A stretch of DNA of 64,000 nt from Pseudaquabacterium terrae. Lineage in GTDB: Bacteria > Pseudomonadota > Gammaproteobacteria > Burkholderiales > Burkholderiaceae_C. The stretch spans positions 992,001 through 1,056,000 of the forward strand of contig NZ_JABRWJ010000001.1 of the NCBI RefSeq assembly GCF_013266755.1, read 5' to 3'. Made by a program: the position numbers and the translations under genes. Below, one piece after another: positions 19,543 to 27,562 of the stretch (position 1 is the first letter of the stretch; each line of letters begins with the position of its first letter). Below the pieces are notes generated by a model, which saw nothing but the letters and a program-made list of their open reading frames with translations, did not search any database and was not told where the DNA came from.

Positions 19543-20286
19543 TCAGTCGGCGATCGCGACCGCCGCGCCCGCCCGCCGCGCCAGCGACCAGGCCACCGCG
19601 CGCCGCGCCAGCGCGGCGGTGGCGTCGATCAGCGGCAGCGGCGAACGCTCGGCATCGAGCACCAGCGGGATTTCGGTGCAGCCGAGCACCAGCGCCTGCG
19701 CGCCGCGCCGGGCCAGCGCATCGGCCGCGCGCTGCAGCAGTGCGCCACCGCGTGCGTGATCGCCGGCCTTGACCGCGGCGATGCCCGGCATCACCGCGTC
19801 GAGCATCTCGCCGGCGGTCGGCATCACCCACTGCAGCGCGCTGCCGGCCGGCGTGCGGTTCGGATAAAGCGCGGCGGCCGAGGTCGCATCGGTGGCCAGC
19901 AGGCCGATGCGCGCCGCCGGACCGGCCAGCGCCACCGCCTCGGCCAGCGCGGCGTCGACCAGGTGCAGCATCGGCAGGCCGAGCGCCGACTGCAGCGCGT
20001 CGAACCACAGGTGCGCGGTGTTGCACGGCATCACCAGCACGCCGGCGCCGCCTTCGGCCAGGCGCCGGCCGCTGGCCAGCAGCGCCGGCAGCGGCGAATC
20101 GCCTTCGCCGCGAAACGCGGCCGTGCGGTCGGGCACCTGCGGGATCGACGCCACCAGCACCGGCACGTGTTCCTGGTCGGAGCGTGCCGGCGTGGCTTCG
20201 AGCATCTTGTGCAGGAAGTCCAGCGTCGCCGCCGGACCCATGCCGCCGAGCACGCCGACGATGTCGCTGCAGTCGCTAACGCCCAT
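19543..20286 (-). CDS. Aspartate/glutamate racemase family protein
   Basis: A 247-residue cofactor-independent racemase of the Asp/Glu/hydantoin superfamily. It has the glycine-rich start VGVLGGMGPAATLDFL, the first catalytic Cys in VLVMPCNTAHLWF and the second in LVLGCTEIPLVL. Both cysteines needed for two-base racemisation are present. The GMGPxAT signature is that of aspartate racemases. ATG at 20286 is chosen because GGACGAG stands 6 bases upstream; an ATG at 20316 is possible. The operon context with a D-amino-acid dehydrogenase suggests interconversion of D- and L-acidic amino acids. Confidence 0.88.
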   Translation of the reverse strand: MGVSDCSDIVGVLGGMGPAATLDFLHKMLEATPARSDQEHVPVLVASIPQVPDRTAAFRGEGDSPLPALLASGRRLAEGGAGVLVMPCNTAHLWFDALQSALGLPMLHLVDAALAEAVALAGPAARIGLLATDATSAAALYPNRTPAGSALQWVMPTAGEMLDAVMPGIAAVKAGDHARGGALLQRAADALARRGAQALVLGCTEIPLVLDAERSPLPLIDATAALARRAVAWSLARRAGAAVAIAD

Positions 20287-20337
20287 GGTGCTCGTCCGAA
20301 AATCGCCAAGCGTCATTGCACTGCGGGTCGCAGCGGC

Positions 20338-21240
20338 TCACAGCGCCGGCTTGTCCGACAGCGCCTTCAGGTTGTCGCGCAGCTCCTTGCTCATCGGCGC
20401 GTTCAGGTTGATGCCCTTGGGCGGAATCGCCGACTGGAACCACTTCTTGTAGAGCGTCTCGAATTCGCCGCTCTTCATCATGCCGGCCAACGTGTCGTCG
20501 ACCAGCTTCTTGAATGCCGGATCGTCCTTGCGCAGCATGATCGCGTAGGGCTCGACCTGGATCGGCTCGCCGACGACGGCCCACTCGGCCGGGTTCTGCG
20601 CGCTGGCGCGCAGGCCGTACAGCAGGATGTCGTCCATGCCGAAGGCCTCGGCGCGGCCTTGCTGCACCATCAGCGCGGACTCGGCGTGGTCCTTGGCCGC
20701 CAGCAGCTCGAAGTTCAGGTTCTGCTCGTTGTTCAGCCGGCGCAGGATCTGGTAGTTCGTCGTGCCGGTGGTCGAGACGACCTTCTTCGCCTTCAGGTCG
20801 GCCAGCGCCTTGACCGGCGAATCGGCCTTCACGAGGAAGCGCGTGCCGGTGTAGAAGTAGTTGGTCGCGAAGCTGACCTGCTTGGCCCGGTCGCTGTTGT
20901 TGGTGGTCGAGCCGCACTCGATGTCGATGGTGCCGTTGACCAGCAGCGGGATGCGGTTCTGCGAGGTCACCGATTGCGTCGCGACCTTCAGGTCGGCGCG
21001 GCCACTGGCCTTCTTTGCCTCGGCGACGATGCGCTGGCAGATCTCCCAGCCGAAGCCGGTGGGCTGCGCGTTGCCGTCGAGGTACGAGAAGGGAATCGAC
21101 GACTCGCGGTAGGCGACGGTGATCGAGCCGCTGGACTTGATCTTGTCGAGCGTGCCGGTGCCTTGGGCCTGGGCCGGCGCGAACGCGGCACCGAGGACAG
21201 CGGCCGACGCGGCGGCGGCCAGGCAGAAGGAAGTGCGCAT
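20338..21240 (-). CDS. gltI: Periplasmic glutamate/aspartate-type ABC substrate-binding protein
   Basis: A 300-residue periplasmic protein with a signal peptide (about 1-25) and an SBP_bac_3 domain. TLDKIKSSGSITVAYRESSIPFSYLD and the central GTTNYQILRRLNNEQNLNFELLAAKDH region resemble GltI of the GltIJKL glutamate/aspartate importer. No permease or ATPase gene accompanies it in this window, so it must use a transporter encoded elsewhere or serve another role. It is upstream of the racemase and dehydrogenase genes on the same strand. Confidence 0.87.
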   Translation of the reverse strand: MRTSFCLAAAASAAVLGAAFAPAQAQGTGTLDKIKSSGSITVAYRESSIPFSYLDGNAQPTGFGWEICQRIVAEAKKASGRADLKVATQSVTSQNRIPLLVNGTIDIECGSTTNNSDRAKQVSFATNYFYTGTRFLVKADSPVKALADLKAKKVVSTTGTTNYQILRRLNNEQNLNFELLAAKDHAESALMVQQGRAEAFGMDDILLYGLRASAQNPAEWAVVGEPIQVEPYAIMLRKDDPAFKKLVDDTLAGMMKSGEFETLYKKWFQSAIPPKGINLNAPMSKELRDNLKALSDKPAL

Positions 21241-21398
21241 GCGGGAGTCCTTTCGTCGCTGAAAGCGGAGGCCCCGATGCTAGGAGCGCCGCCCAACCCG
21301 CGGCAATCGGGTTTCGGCGGCGAGGGATAAGCCAGACTTATCGACGCCCGGCGGCCACGCCGGGTCACCCATCGGTCTCACTGGGCGAACTCCGTGCT

Positions 21399-21441
21399 TC
21401 GCACTGCGGTGCGAGCCCCTTCGGAGCGGCCGGGCGGGCTC
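21399..21441. repeat. Hairpin element, copy 2 (related to 946-976)
   Basis: Two overlapping stem-loops occupy the space before the hydrolase stop codon: TCGCAC-TGCG-GTGCGA (21399-21414) and GAGCCC/GGGCTC (21413-21418 with 21436-21441). The loop of the second, read on the minus strand, contains GCCCGGCCGC, as in the 946-976 element, while the stem sequence differs. The adjoining tail to 21370 shares short words with the tail of copy 1. Confidence 0.5.
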
Positions 21442-22293
21442 TCAGGCCTGCAGCACGAAATCGCGCAGCCGTGCGAATGCCGCATCGGGCTCGTCGCGCC
21501 ACGCGCCGTGGCCCGAACGGTCGAACACCGCGAACTGCCGCCAGCGCTCGGGCAGCGCCGCGACGATGTCCTCGGCATCGGCCAGCGGGCACACCGGGTC
21601 CTGTGCGCCGGCCATCACCAGCACCGGACACTGCGCGTGCGCCAGCCCGGGCAGCAGGTCCATCGTCTGCTGCTCGCCGCCGGCCGAGGCGAACAGGATC
21701 GGCTCGTTGAAGATGATGCGCTCGGCGGCCTCGGCATCCGCCGGTGGCCGCGTGTTGTACCAGCGCTTGCAGACGCGGTTGTACTCGGCCCAGTTCTCGG
21801 CGTTCGGCTGCGTCCAGAAGGCTTGCGCGACCGCGCGCGCTTGCGCGCCGCCGAGCCGCTCGAACATCACCAGCTTGCGCTCGAGCGACAGGCGCGGCGA
21901 GGTGCTCGACAGGATCACCTTCGCCGGATGCTGCGGATGGCGCGCGATGTAGCGCTGCGCGACGAAGCCGCCGAAGGATTGGCCGAGCACGATCGGGCGC
22001 TGGATGCCGAGCGCATCGCACAGCCGCACGACATCGTCGGCGAAGGTGTCCAGCGTCCACTCGGCTTCGGGCCGGCGGTCGCTGCGGCCGTGGCCGCGGT
22101 GGTCGACGTAGACGATCTGCGCGATGTCGGCCAGGCGTGAAAAGGCCGGCTTGAAGCCCGAGTGGTCGTAGCCCGGGCCGCCGTGCAGCAACAGCAGCGT
22201 CGGCTTCTCGCGCAGGCGCGGTCCGTCGGGCACGAACGCGGGGCCCTCGATGTCGACGAACAGGCGCACGCCCGGTTCGATGGTGATCAGCAT
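21442..22293 (-). CDS. Alpha/beta hydrolase, proline iminopeptidase-like
   Basis: A 283-residue cytoplasmic S33-type hydrolase. The HGGPGYDHSG motif (oxyanion HGGPG) is characteristic of proline iminopeptidases, with YVDHRGHGRSDRR next and the nucleophile elbow VLGQSFGG. The acid is near AGAQDPVCP and the histidine in DRSGHGAWR. It probably removes N-terminal residues from small peptides or hydrolyses a related amide or ester. It stands alone between the GltI-like gene and the 22.4 kb intergenic region. Confidence 0.85.
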   Translation of the reverse strand: MLITIEPGVRLFVDIEGPAFVPDGPRLREKPTLLLLHGGPGYDHSGFKPAFSRLADIAQIVYVDHRGHGRSDRRPEAEWTLDTFADDVVRLCDALGIQRPIVLGQSFGGFVAQRYIARHPQHPAKVILSSTSPRLSLERKLVMFERLGGAQARAVAQAFWTQPNAENWAEYNRVCKRWYNTRPPADAEAAERIIFNEPILFASAGGEQQTMDLLPGLAHAQCPVLVMAGAQDPVCPLADAEDIVAALPERWRQFAVFDRSGHGAWRDEPDAAFARLRDFVLQA

Positions 22294-22324
22294 TGGTGTT
22301 TCAGCAGCGGGGACGGAACAGGAT

Positions 22325-22461
22325 TGTGCGATCTGCACATCGCGTCGATCCGCGGCACCTGCGGTAGTGACAAAGCGCACTCCGGCGCTGCGCAGTGATC
22401 GTCTCGAAGGCCTGGGGGGCGCCGCCTAAATTTGTTGCACACCGGGGCGATGTTGCACCGG
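22325..22461. promoter_or_regulatory. Inverted and direct repeats in the 22.3-22.5 kb intergenic region
   Basis: TGTGC-GATCT-GCACA (22325-22339) is a 5-bp inverted repeat resembling a Crp-family site. Further on, TGTTGCAC is repeated at 22433-22440 and 22451-22458, each followed within a few bases by CCGG, 18 bases apart, just upstream of the 33-codon gene. These are probable regulator sites; no further gene is seen in this 194-base gap. Confidence 0.35.
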
Positions 22462-22487
22462 CCCCAACGACCCCTCAGGAGTCCCTC

Positions 22488-22589
22488 ATGAACGCAGGCT
22501 TCGACAACGTCCTCTTCGCCATCGTGATCCTGTGCGTCGGCCTCGTCGCCCCGGCGATGACGATCGCGGTGATCGGGGGGCTGTTCTGA
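22488..22589 (+). CDS. Small single-pass membrane protein, unknown
   Basis: A 33-codon frame reading MNAGFDNVLFAIVILCVGLV and then APAMTIAVIGGLF. Nearly the whole peptide is one hydrophobic helix. A good ribosome-binding site (AGGAG) is 8 bases upstream and a pair of direct repeats precedes it. I do not recognise it. Its position next to a Crp-family regulator gene (convergent) and its strong translation signal favour a real small protein. Confidence 0.5.
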   Translation: MNAGFDNVLFAIVILCVGLVAPAMTIAVIGGLF

Positions 22590-22625
22590 GCGCCCGACGC
22601 GCGGGCGATGGCGGCCGGCGCGCGC

Positions 22626-23270
22626 CTACCAGGCCGCCGGCAGCTTGCGGTGGATCACGTGGCGGCCGTCGCGCACGCTGACGTAGCCGCCCGTCGCCAA
22701 TTCCTTCAGCACCCGGTTGACCATCTCGCGTGACGAGCCCACGCGGTCGGCGATGTCCTGCTGCGTCAGCTTCTGCCGCACGATGCGCTCGTCGTCCACC
22801 GGGTCGGACAGCTCCATCAGCACGCGCACCATGCGGCCGTAGACATCCTGCAGCGCCAGGCTCTTGACCTGCTCGGTCAGGCGCCGCACCAGGCGGCTCA
22901 GCTTCACCGCCAGGTGCACCGCGAAATCCGGATGGTCGGCGAGGAACTGGCGCAGCTGCTCGCCAGGGACCACCCGGCAGCTCGTCGGCTCCAGCGCCAT
23001 CACCGACACCGAGCGCCGCCCGCCGTCGAACGACAGCTCGCCAAAGTATTCGCCCGGGCCCATCTCGCCGAGCACGACGTCGCGCCCTTCCTCGGAGCTG
23101 GCGTAGGCCTTCACCCGGCCGCTGAGCACGATGTACAGCGAGTCGGTGTCGTCGCCCTCGTTGATGAGGATCGCATGCGCCGGAAAGTTGCGCGTGCCCC
23201 CTTGCTTGCCGATCTCGGCCAGCAGCGACTTCGAGATCGCGTCGTCGACGACTGACGGGTGCTGCGTCAT
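22626..23270 (-). CDS. Crp/Fnr-family transcriptional regulator
   Basis: A 214-residue regulator with an N-terminal cyclic-nucleotide-binding beta-roll (about 20-130) and a C-terminal Crp-type HTH (about 165-210, LTQQDIADRVGSSREMVNRVLKEL). The phosphate-binding cassette FGELSFDGGRRSVSV keeps the Gly-Glu-Leu and Arg-Ser pattern of cAMP-binding proteins. No cysteine cluster for an iron-sulphur centre is present, arguing against an Fnr oxygen sensor. A near-perfect Crp site lies 29 bases upstream of its start, between it and the divergent phospholipase-D gene, so autoregulation and control of that gene are likely. Confidence 0.9.
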   Translation of the reverse strand: MTQHPSVVDDAISKSLLAEIGKQGGTRNFPAHAILINEGDDTDSLYIVLSGRVKAYASSEEGRDVVLGEMGPGEYFGELSFDGGRRSVSVMALEPTSCRVVPGEQLRQFLADHPDFAVHLAVKLSRLVRRLTEQVKSLALQDVYGRMVRVLMELSDPVDDERIVRQKLTQQDIADRVGSSREMVNRVLKELATGGYVSVRDGRHVIHRKLPAAW

Positions 23271-23298
23271 GGAGCGCGATTGTGGGCCGCTACGGCGC

Positions 23299-23372
23299 TG
23301 TGATCAATGTCACCACCCCCCGGCGCAGTCGTCACTCGTGATGAAGAGGCCCGATTCCTAGAGTGACGTCAC
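23299..23372. promoter_or_regulatory. Crp-family operator cluster and candidate promoter
   Basis: TGTGA-TCAATG-TCACC (23299-23314) matches the Crp consensus at 9 of 10 defined positions. TCAC-TC-GTGA (23332-23341) and the perfect palindrome GTGACGTCAC (23363-23372) follow. A -10-like TAGAGT is at 23359-23364. All lie in the 162-base gap between the Crp-family gene and the divergent PLD gene. Confidence 0.6.
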
Positions 23373-23432
23373 CCCTTCGCAGGAGGCCGGAGACGGCGGG
23401 CGAAGGGGCGGGCGACACCCCCGGAGCCGACC

Positions 23433-24995
23433 ATGACGAACCGCCTTTCGATGCTCGCGCTGGTCGTGATGCTGGGTCTGGGCGGTTGCGCGGGTCTGCC
23501 CAGCGGCGTGCAGCGTGCACCGAGCCAGGCCCGCCACGACGTGGCCGACACGTCGCTGGCTCAGATCGCCGCGCAATCGACGCCCGAGGCGCAGCAGGCG
23601 CTGTCGGGCTTCCGGCTGCTGCCCGACGGTGCGCAGGCGCTCGAGGCGCGCATCGCGCTGGCCCAGCGCGCCGCCAAGTCGCTCGACCTGCAGTACTACC
23701 AGCTCGCCCACGACCGCAGCGGCTGGCAGCTGCTGCGTGCGCTGCGCGACGCCGCCGCGCGCGGCGTGCGCGTGCGCCTGCTGGTCGACGACCTGTACGC
23801 CGCGGGCCAGGATGCGATGCTCGCCGGCCTCGCCGCGCTGCCGAACGTCGAGGTGCGGATGTTCAACCCGCTGCCGGTGCGCGACGCCGGCTTCGCCACG
23901 CGCATCGTGCTGTCGCTGCACCAGTTCGCGCGCATCAACCGGCGCATGCACAACAAGCTGTTCGTCGCCGACAACCGCATCGCGATCACCGGCGGCCGCA
24001 ACATTGCCGACGAGTACTTCGGCCGCGCCGACGCCGTCAACTTCATCGACCTCGACACGCTGGCCACCGGCCCGGCCGTGGCCGAGCTGTCGGCGGCCTT
24101 CGACGGCTACTGGAACAGCGAGCACGTGTACCCGATCGCCGCACTGCAGGCTGCCGGCTTCGACCCCGCGGCGGCGACGCAAGCCTTCTCGAGCGCCGCC
24201 GATGCCGTGGTCTTCGACCCGGCGCTGGCGACGACTGACGCCCTCGGGCGCAGCGGCGTCGCGCAGCAGCTGGCCGAAGGGCGCCTCGCGCTGCTGTTCG
24301 CGCCGGCGCAGGTGCTGGCCGATGCGCCGGCCAAGGCCGACGAGCGTGGTCCTGGCGCCGATGGTGCGGTCGCCCACCGCCATGCCGAGCTGGTGAGCAC
24401 GGCGCGCGAGGAAGTGCTGATCGCCTCGCCCTACGTCGTGCCGGCCGCATCGAGCGTGACGGCCATCAAGGCCGCGCTGCTGAACAAGGTGCACTACAAG
24501 CTGATCACGAACTCGATCTCGACGACCGACGAGCCGCTGGTGCACGCGGGCTACGCCAAGCACCGCATGGCGCTGCTGAAGATGGGCGTCAAGCTGTACG
24601 AGCTGATGCCGCTGGCACAGCGCGCCGCCGCGCGTGACGATGCGGCGCCGCGCGGCTCGGCCTCGGTCGGCCGGCTGCACGCCAAGCTCGCCGTCGTCGA
24701 CCGCCGCTTCCTGTTCATCGGCTCGATGAACCTAGATCACCGCTCGGCACGCAGCAACACCGAGGCCGGCCTGGTGATCGACAGCCCGGCGCTGGCCGCG
24801 GAGGTTGCCGGCCTGCTGCAGCGCGATCGGCTGCCCGAAAGTTACCGCCTGCGCCTGGCCGACGACGGTCGCATCGAATGGATCTCGCAGCACGCCGGCG
24901 CGGAAGTCGTGCACCGCGACGAGCCGCACCTCACCGTCGCGCAGAGCCTGAAGCAGTGGCTGGGTCAGCAGCTGGTCGATGAGGAATTGCTCTGA
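23433..24995 (+). CDS. Phospholipase D / cardiolipin synthase-like lipoprotein
   Basis: A 520-residue protein with a lipoprotein signal peptide (lipobox LGGC, Cys19) and two HKD catalytic motifs. The first is HNKLFVAD near His173, followed by GGRN; the second is HAKLAVVD near His416, followed by GSMN. Two motifs in one chain form a complete PLD active site. Related envelope enzymes include ClsC-type cardiolipin synthases and phosphatidyltransferases. No partner gene is adjacent. Transcription probably starts near 23365 under the Crp-family regulator encoded divergently. Confidence 0.88.
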   Translation: MTNRLSMLALVVMLGLGGCAGLPSGVQRAPSQARHDVADTSLAQIAAQSTPEAQQALSGFRLLPDGAQALEARIALAQRAAKSLDLQYYQLAHDRSGWQLLRALRDAAARGVRVRLLVDDLYAAGQDAMLAGLAALPNVEVRMFNPLPVRDAGFATRIVLSLHQFARINRRMHNKLFVADNRIAITGGRNIADEYFGRADAVNFIDLDTLATGPAVAELSAAFDGYWNSEHVYPIAALQAAGFDPAAATQAFSSAADAVVFDPALATTDALGRSGVAQQLAEGRLALLFAPAQVLADAPAKADERGPGADGAVAHRHAELVSTAREEVLIASPYVVPAASSVTAIKAALLNKVHYKLITNSISTTDEPLVHAGYAKHRMALLKMGVKLYELMPLAQRAAARDDAAPRGSASVGRLHAKLAVVDRRFLFIGSMNLDHRSARSNTEAGLVIDSPALAAEVAGLLQRDRLPESYRLRLADDGRIEWISQHAGAEVVHRDEPHLTVAQSLKQWLGQQLVDEELL

Positions 24996-25078
24996 TCGGC
25001 GAGCGGGCGGGGAGCTGCGGTGCGCCGCCGGCCGCCCGTGCTAGCGTTCCGGCCTTTCGATGCGCGAGGTGGTCGGTG

Positions 25079-25864
25079 ATGAAGCGGCGTGAATGTCTGG
25101 TTCGGGGAACGGTCTTGCTGGGTGGGGCGCTGGCTGCGGACCATGCGTCGGCGCAGGCGACGGGCGAGCGCACCGCGCGGACGCGCACGCTCGTTCTGAT
25201 GTCGCTCATCGGCGACGAGATGGTCAACGTCATGGAGGCCAACACCGTCGGCAGCAACCTCAGCCAGCACCAGCGCACGCGCGTGGCGCTGGCGCCCGGT
25301 GCGCTGGACACGGCGATCGTCAAGCTGATGCGCAACGCCGTGCTGGGCGGCGATCCGAAGGCGCGCACGACGCTGGTCGCGCCGACCGAGGCCACGCTGT
25401 TCCAGGGCCACGACCTGTGGTTCTCCGGCGACCGCGCGCGGCTGCCGAACGACGTGATCAAGGACCTGCGCGCGACCGGCGCGACGCACCTGCTGCTGCT
25501 GTCCAAGCACCGCTCCGATGCCTGGCTGCAGGCGACCCATGGCAACCTCGGCGTCGGCCAGCTCGAAGGGCTGGGCTACTACGTCAACCACACCGAGGAG
25601 ATGTTCAACCAGCAGACCTTGGTCAACGCGCGCGGCTGGCTCGCGCCCTACGCGCACCTGCGGCTGGCGCTGATCGACCTCGAAGACGGCCGCATCCTCG
25701 CGCAGCAGCGGCTGCGCGCGTCGCGCGTGCTCGTCAACACGCGCCCGGACGTCGACCCGAGTCCGTGGAACGCGGTGCCGAACGAGAAGAAGCTGTCGGT
25801 GCTGCTGGACCTGGTGCACCAGGCGGTCGACGAAGCCGTGCCGAAGGTGATGGCGCCAAGCTGA
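25079..25864 (+). CDS. Hypothetical secreted protein
   Basis: A 261-residue protein that I do not recognise. The N-terminus KRRECLVRGTVLLGGALAADHASAQA looks like an export signal with a cleavage site after ASA. The mature part alternates strands and helices (TLVLMSLIGDEMVNV, ATHLLLLSKHRSDAWLQ, LRLALIDLEDGRILAQQRL), giving an alpha/beta impression. It ends VHQAVDEAVPKVMAPS. GAGGTGG provides a ribosome-binding site; GTG at 25076 is an alternative start one codon earlier. It converges on the Lrp-type regulator with a 25-base gap and has no obvious operon partner. Confidence 0.72.
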   Translation: MKRRECLVRGTVLLGGALAADHASAQATGERTARTRTLVLMSLIGDEMVNVMEANTVGSNLSQHQRTRVALAPGALDTAIVKLMRNAVLGGDPKARTTLVAPTEATLFQGHDLWFSGDRARLPNDVIKDLRATGATHLLLLSKHRSDAWLQATHGNLGVGQLEGLGYYVNHTEEMFNQQTLVNARGWLAPYAHLRLALIDLEDGRILAQQRLRASRVLVNTRPDVDPSPWNAVPNEKKLSVLLDLVHQAVDEAVPKVMAPS

Positions 25865-25889
25865 AGGCAGGCCGAAGGCGCCGCGCGCT

Positions 25890-26330
25890 TCAGCCGGCAT
25901 TGCGATCGACGCGCACCGCGAGCACCACCGAGGTGTGCGTCTTGATCACCCCGTCGAGCTCGCCGATCTCGTCGAGCAACTGGTCCAGCCGGGCGGTCGT
26001 CTCGGCTTTCAGGATCGCGATGTAGTCGAACTCGCCGCTGACCGAGCTCAGCCACTGCAGCTCGGGCAGCTTCTGCAGGCGCCGCACGACATCGCGGCCG
26101 CTCTTGGGTTGCAGCGTGATGCCCACGTGCGCCTGCACCGCGGGCACCCCGGCCGACGACCCCAGCCGCGCGGTGTAGCCCACCACCGCACCATCCCGCT
26201 CGAGCCGGGCCAGGCGCGCCACCACCGTCGTGCGCGCGATGCCGAGCTTGCGCGCCAGGTTCGCCGTGCTCTCGCGGGCGTTGACCTGCAGCAGCGTGAT
26301 CAGGTCGCGGTCGACCGTGTCCAAAGCCAT
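25890..26330 (-). CDS. Lrp/AsnC-family transcriptional regulator
   Basis: A 146-residue regulator with an N-terminal HTH (LDTVDRDLITLLQVNARESTANLARKLGIARTTVVARL) and a C-terminal RAM/AsnC ligand-binding domain (VQAHVGITLQ onward). The family senses amino acids and forms octamers that wrap DNA. The divergent neighbours degrade lysine, so lysine or a degradation intermediate is the likely effector. Four operator-like repeats start at the base adjoining its start codon, indicating autoregulation together with control of the lysine genes. Confidence 0.92.
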   Translation of the reverse strand: MALDTVDRDLITLLQVNARESTANLARKLGIARTTVVARLARLERDGAVVGYTARLGSSAGVPAVQAHVGITLQPKSGRDVVRRLQKLPELQWLSSVSGEFDYIAILKAETTARLDQLLDEIGELDGVIKTHTSVVLAVRVDRNAG

Positions 26331-26402
26331 TTCGACGAATCCGATTGACGTTTCGTCGAGATCTTAAGTTTTTTCGACGAACTCGCGCTTTCTTTCGTCG
26401 GT
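26331..26402. promoter_or_regulatory. Four TTCGACGAA-type operator repeats at 21-bp spacing
   Basis: Related 9-mers TTCGACGAA (26331), TTCGTCGAG (26352), TTCGACGAA (26373) and TTCGTCGGT (26394) have centres at 26335, 26356, 26377 and 26398, exactly 21 bp apart and alternating in orientation. The array fills the divergent region between the Lrp-type regulator and the lysine-degradation genes. A TAGACT -10-like element follows at 26412. Confidence 0.75.
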
Positions 26403-26449
26403 GACGCTTCCTAGACTGGCGGGATTCGCTAGTCATCACGGAGACGTCC

Positions 26450-27544
26450 ATGCGCATCGCCCTGCTCGGCGCCGGCCACATCGGCCAAACCATTGCCCGC
26501 CTGTTGGGAGACAGCGGCGACTACCAGGTCACGGTGGTCGACCGCAATGCGGCGGCACTGGCGCGCTGCGCCGGGCAGGGCGTGATCACGCAGGTCGTCG
26601 ACACCGAGGATCGCGCCGCGCTGGCCGCGGTGCTGCGCGGGCAGCAGGCGGTCGTCAACGCGCTGCCCTACCACCTGGCGATCACCGCCGCGCACCTGGC
26701 GCTGGAAGCCGGCTGCCACTACTTCGACCTGACCGAGGACATCGCGGCGACCAAGGAGATCATGCGCATCGCCGAAGGCGCGAAGACCGCCTTCATGCCG
26801 CAGTGCGGCCTGGCGCCCGGCTTCATCGGCATCGTCGCGCACCACCTGGCGAAGAGCTTCGATTCGCTGCAGGACGTCAAGATGCGCGTCGGCGCGCTGC
26901 CGGCTTTTCCGACCAATGCGCTGAAGTACAACCTGACCTGGAGCGTCGACGGCCTGATCAACGAGTACTGCCACCCCTGCGAGGCGATCTTCGACGGCCA
27001 GCTGATCAACGCGCTGCCGCTCGAAGGCCTGGAGCACTTCTCGCTCGACGGCACCGAGTACGAGGCCTTCAACACCTCCGGCGGCCTGGGCACCTTGTGC
27101 GAGACGTTGCAGGGCAAGGTACGCAACCTCGACTACAAGACCGTGCGCTACCCCGGCCACCGCGACCTGATGCAGTTCCTGCTCGGTGACCTGCAATTGA
27201 AGGGCGACCAGGAACTGCTGAAGGGCGTGATGCGGCGCTCGATGCCGGCGACGATGCAGGACGTGGTGCTGGTCTTCGTCACCGTCTCGGGCATGAAGAA
27301 CGGTGCGCTGCTGCAGGAAGTGTTCGCGCGCAAGATCTTTGCCGACCGCAGCGAGGGCCACCCGCTGTCGGCGATCCAGATCACCACCGCCGCCGGCATC
27401 TGCGCCGCGGTCGATCTGTTCCGTGAGGGCAAACTGCCGCAACGGGGCTTCATCCGGCAGGAACAGGTAGAGTTGCCGGCCTTCCTGGCCAACCGCTTCG
27501 GCAGCGCGTATCAACAGTCGCGGCAAGTCGAATCGATCGGCTGA
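26450..27544 (+). CDS. Saccharopine-dehydrogenase-family lysine dehydrogenase
   Basis: A 364-residue NAD(P)-dependent enzyme. The N-terminal Rossmann motif is IALLGAGHIGQTIARLLG, and the C-terminal substrate domain (GLAPGFIGIVAHHLAKSF onward) belongs to the saccharopine dehydrogenase family. Single-domain members of this length next to an aminoadipate-semialdehyde dehydrogenase act as lysine 6-dehydrogenase, converting lysine to 2-aminoadipate 6-semialdehyde with release of ammonia. A true saccharopine dehydrogenase is the alternative. The 18-base gap to the next gene indicates one operon, probably controlled by the divergent Lrp-type regulator. Confidence 0.87.
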   Translation: MRIALLGAGHIGQTIARLLGDSGDYQVTVVDRNAAALARCAGQGVITQVVDTEDRAALAAVLRGQQAVVNALPYHLAITAAHLALEAGCHYFDLTEDIAATKEIMRIAEGAKTAFMPQCGLAPGFIGIVAHHLAKSFDSLQDVKMRVGALPAFPTNALKYNLTWSVDGLINEYCHPCEAIFDGQLINALPLEGLEHFSLDGTEYEAFNTSGGLGTLCETLQGKVRNLDYKTVRYPGHRDLMQFLLGDLQLKGDQELLKGVMRRSMPATMQDVVLVFVTVSGMKNGALLQEVFARKIFADRSEGHPLSAIQITTAAGICAAVDLFREGKLPQRGFIRQEQVELPAFLANRFGSAYQQSRQVESIG

Positions 27545-27562
27545 AATCCCAAGAGGACCCGC

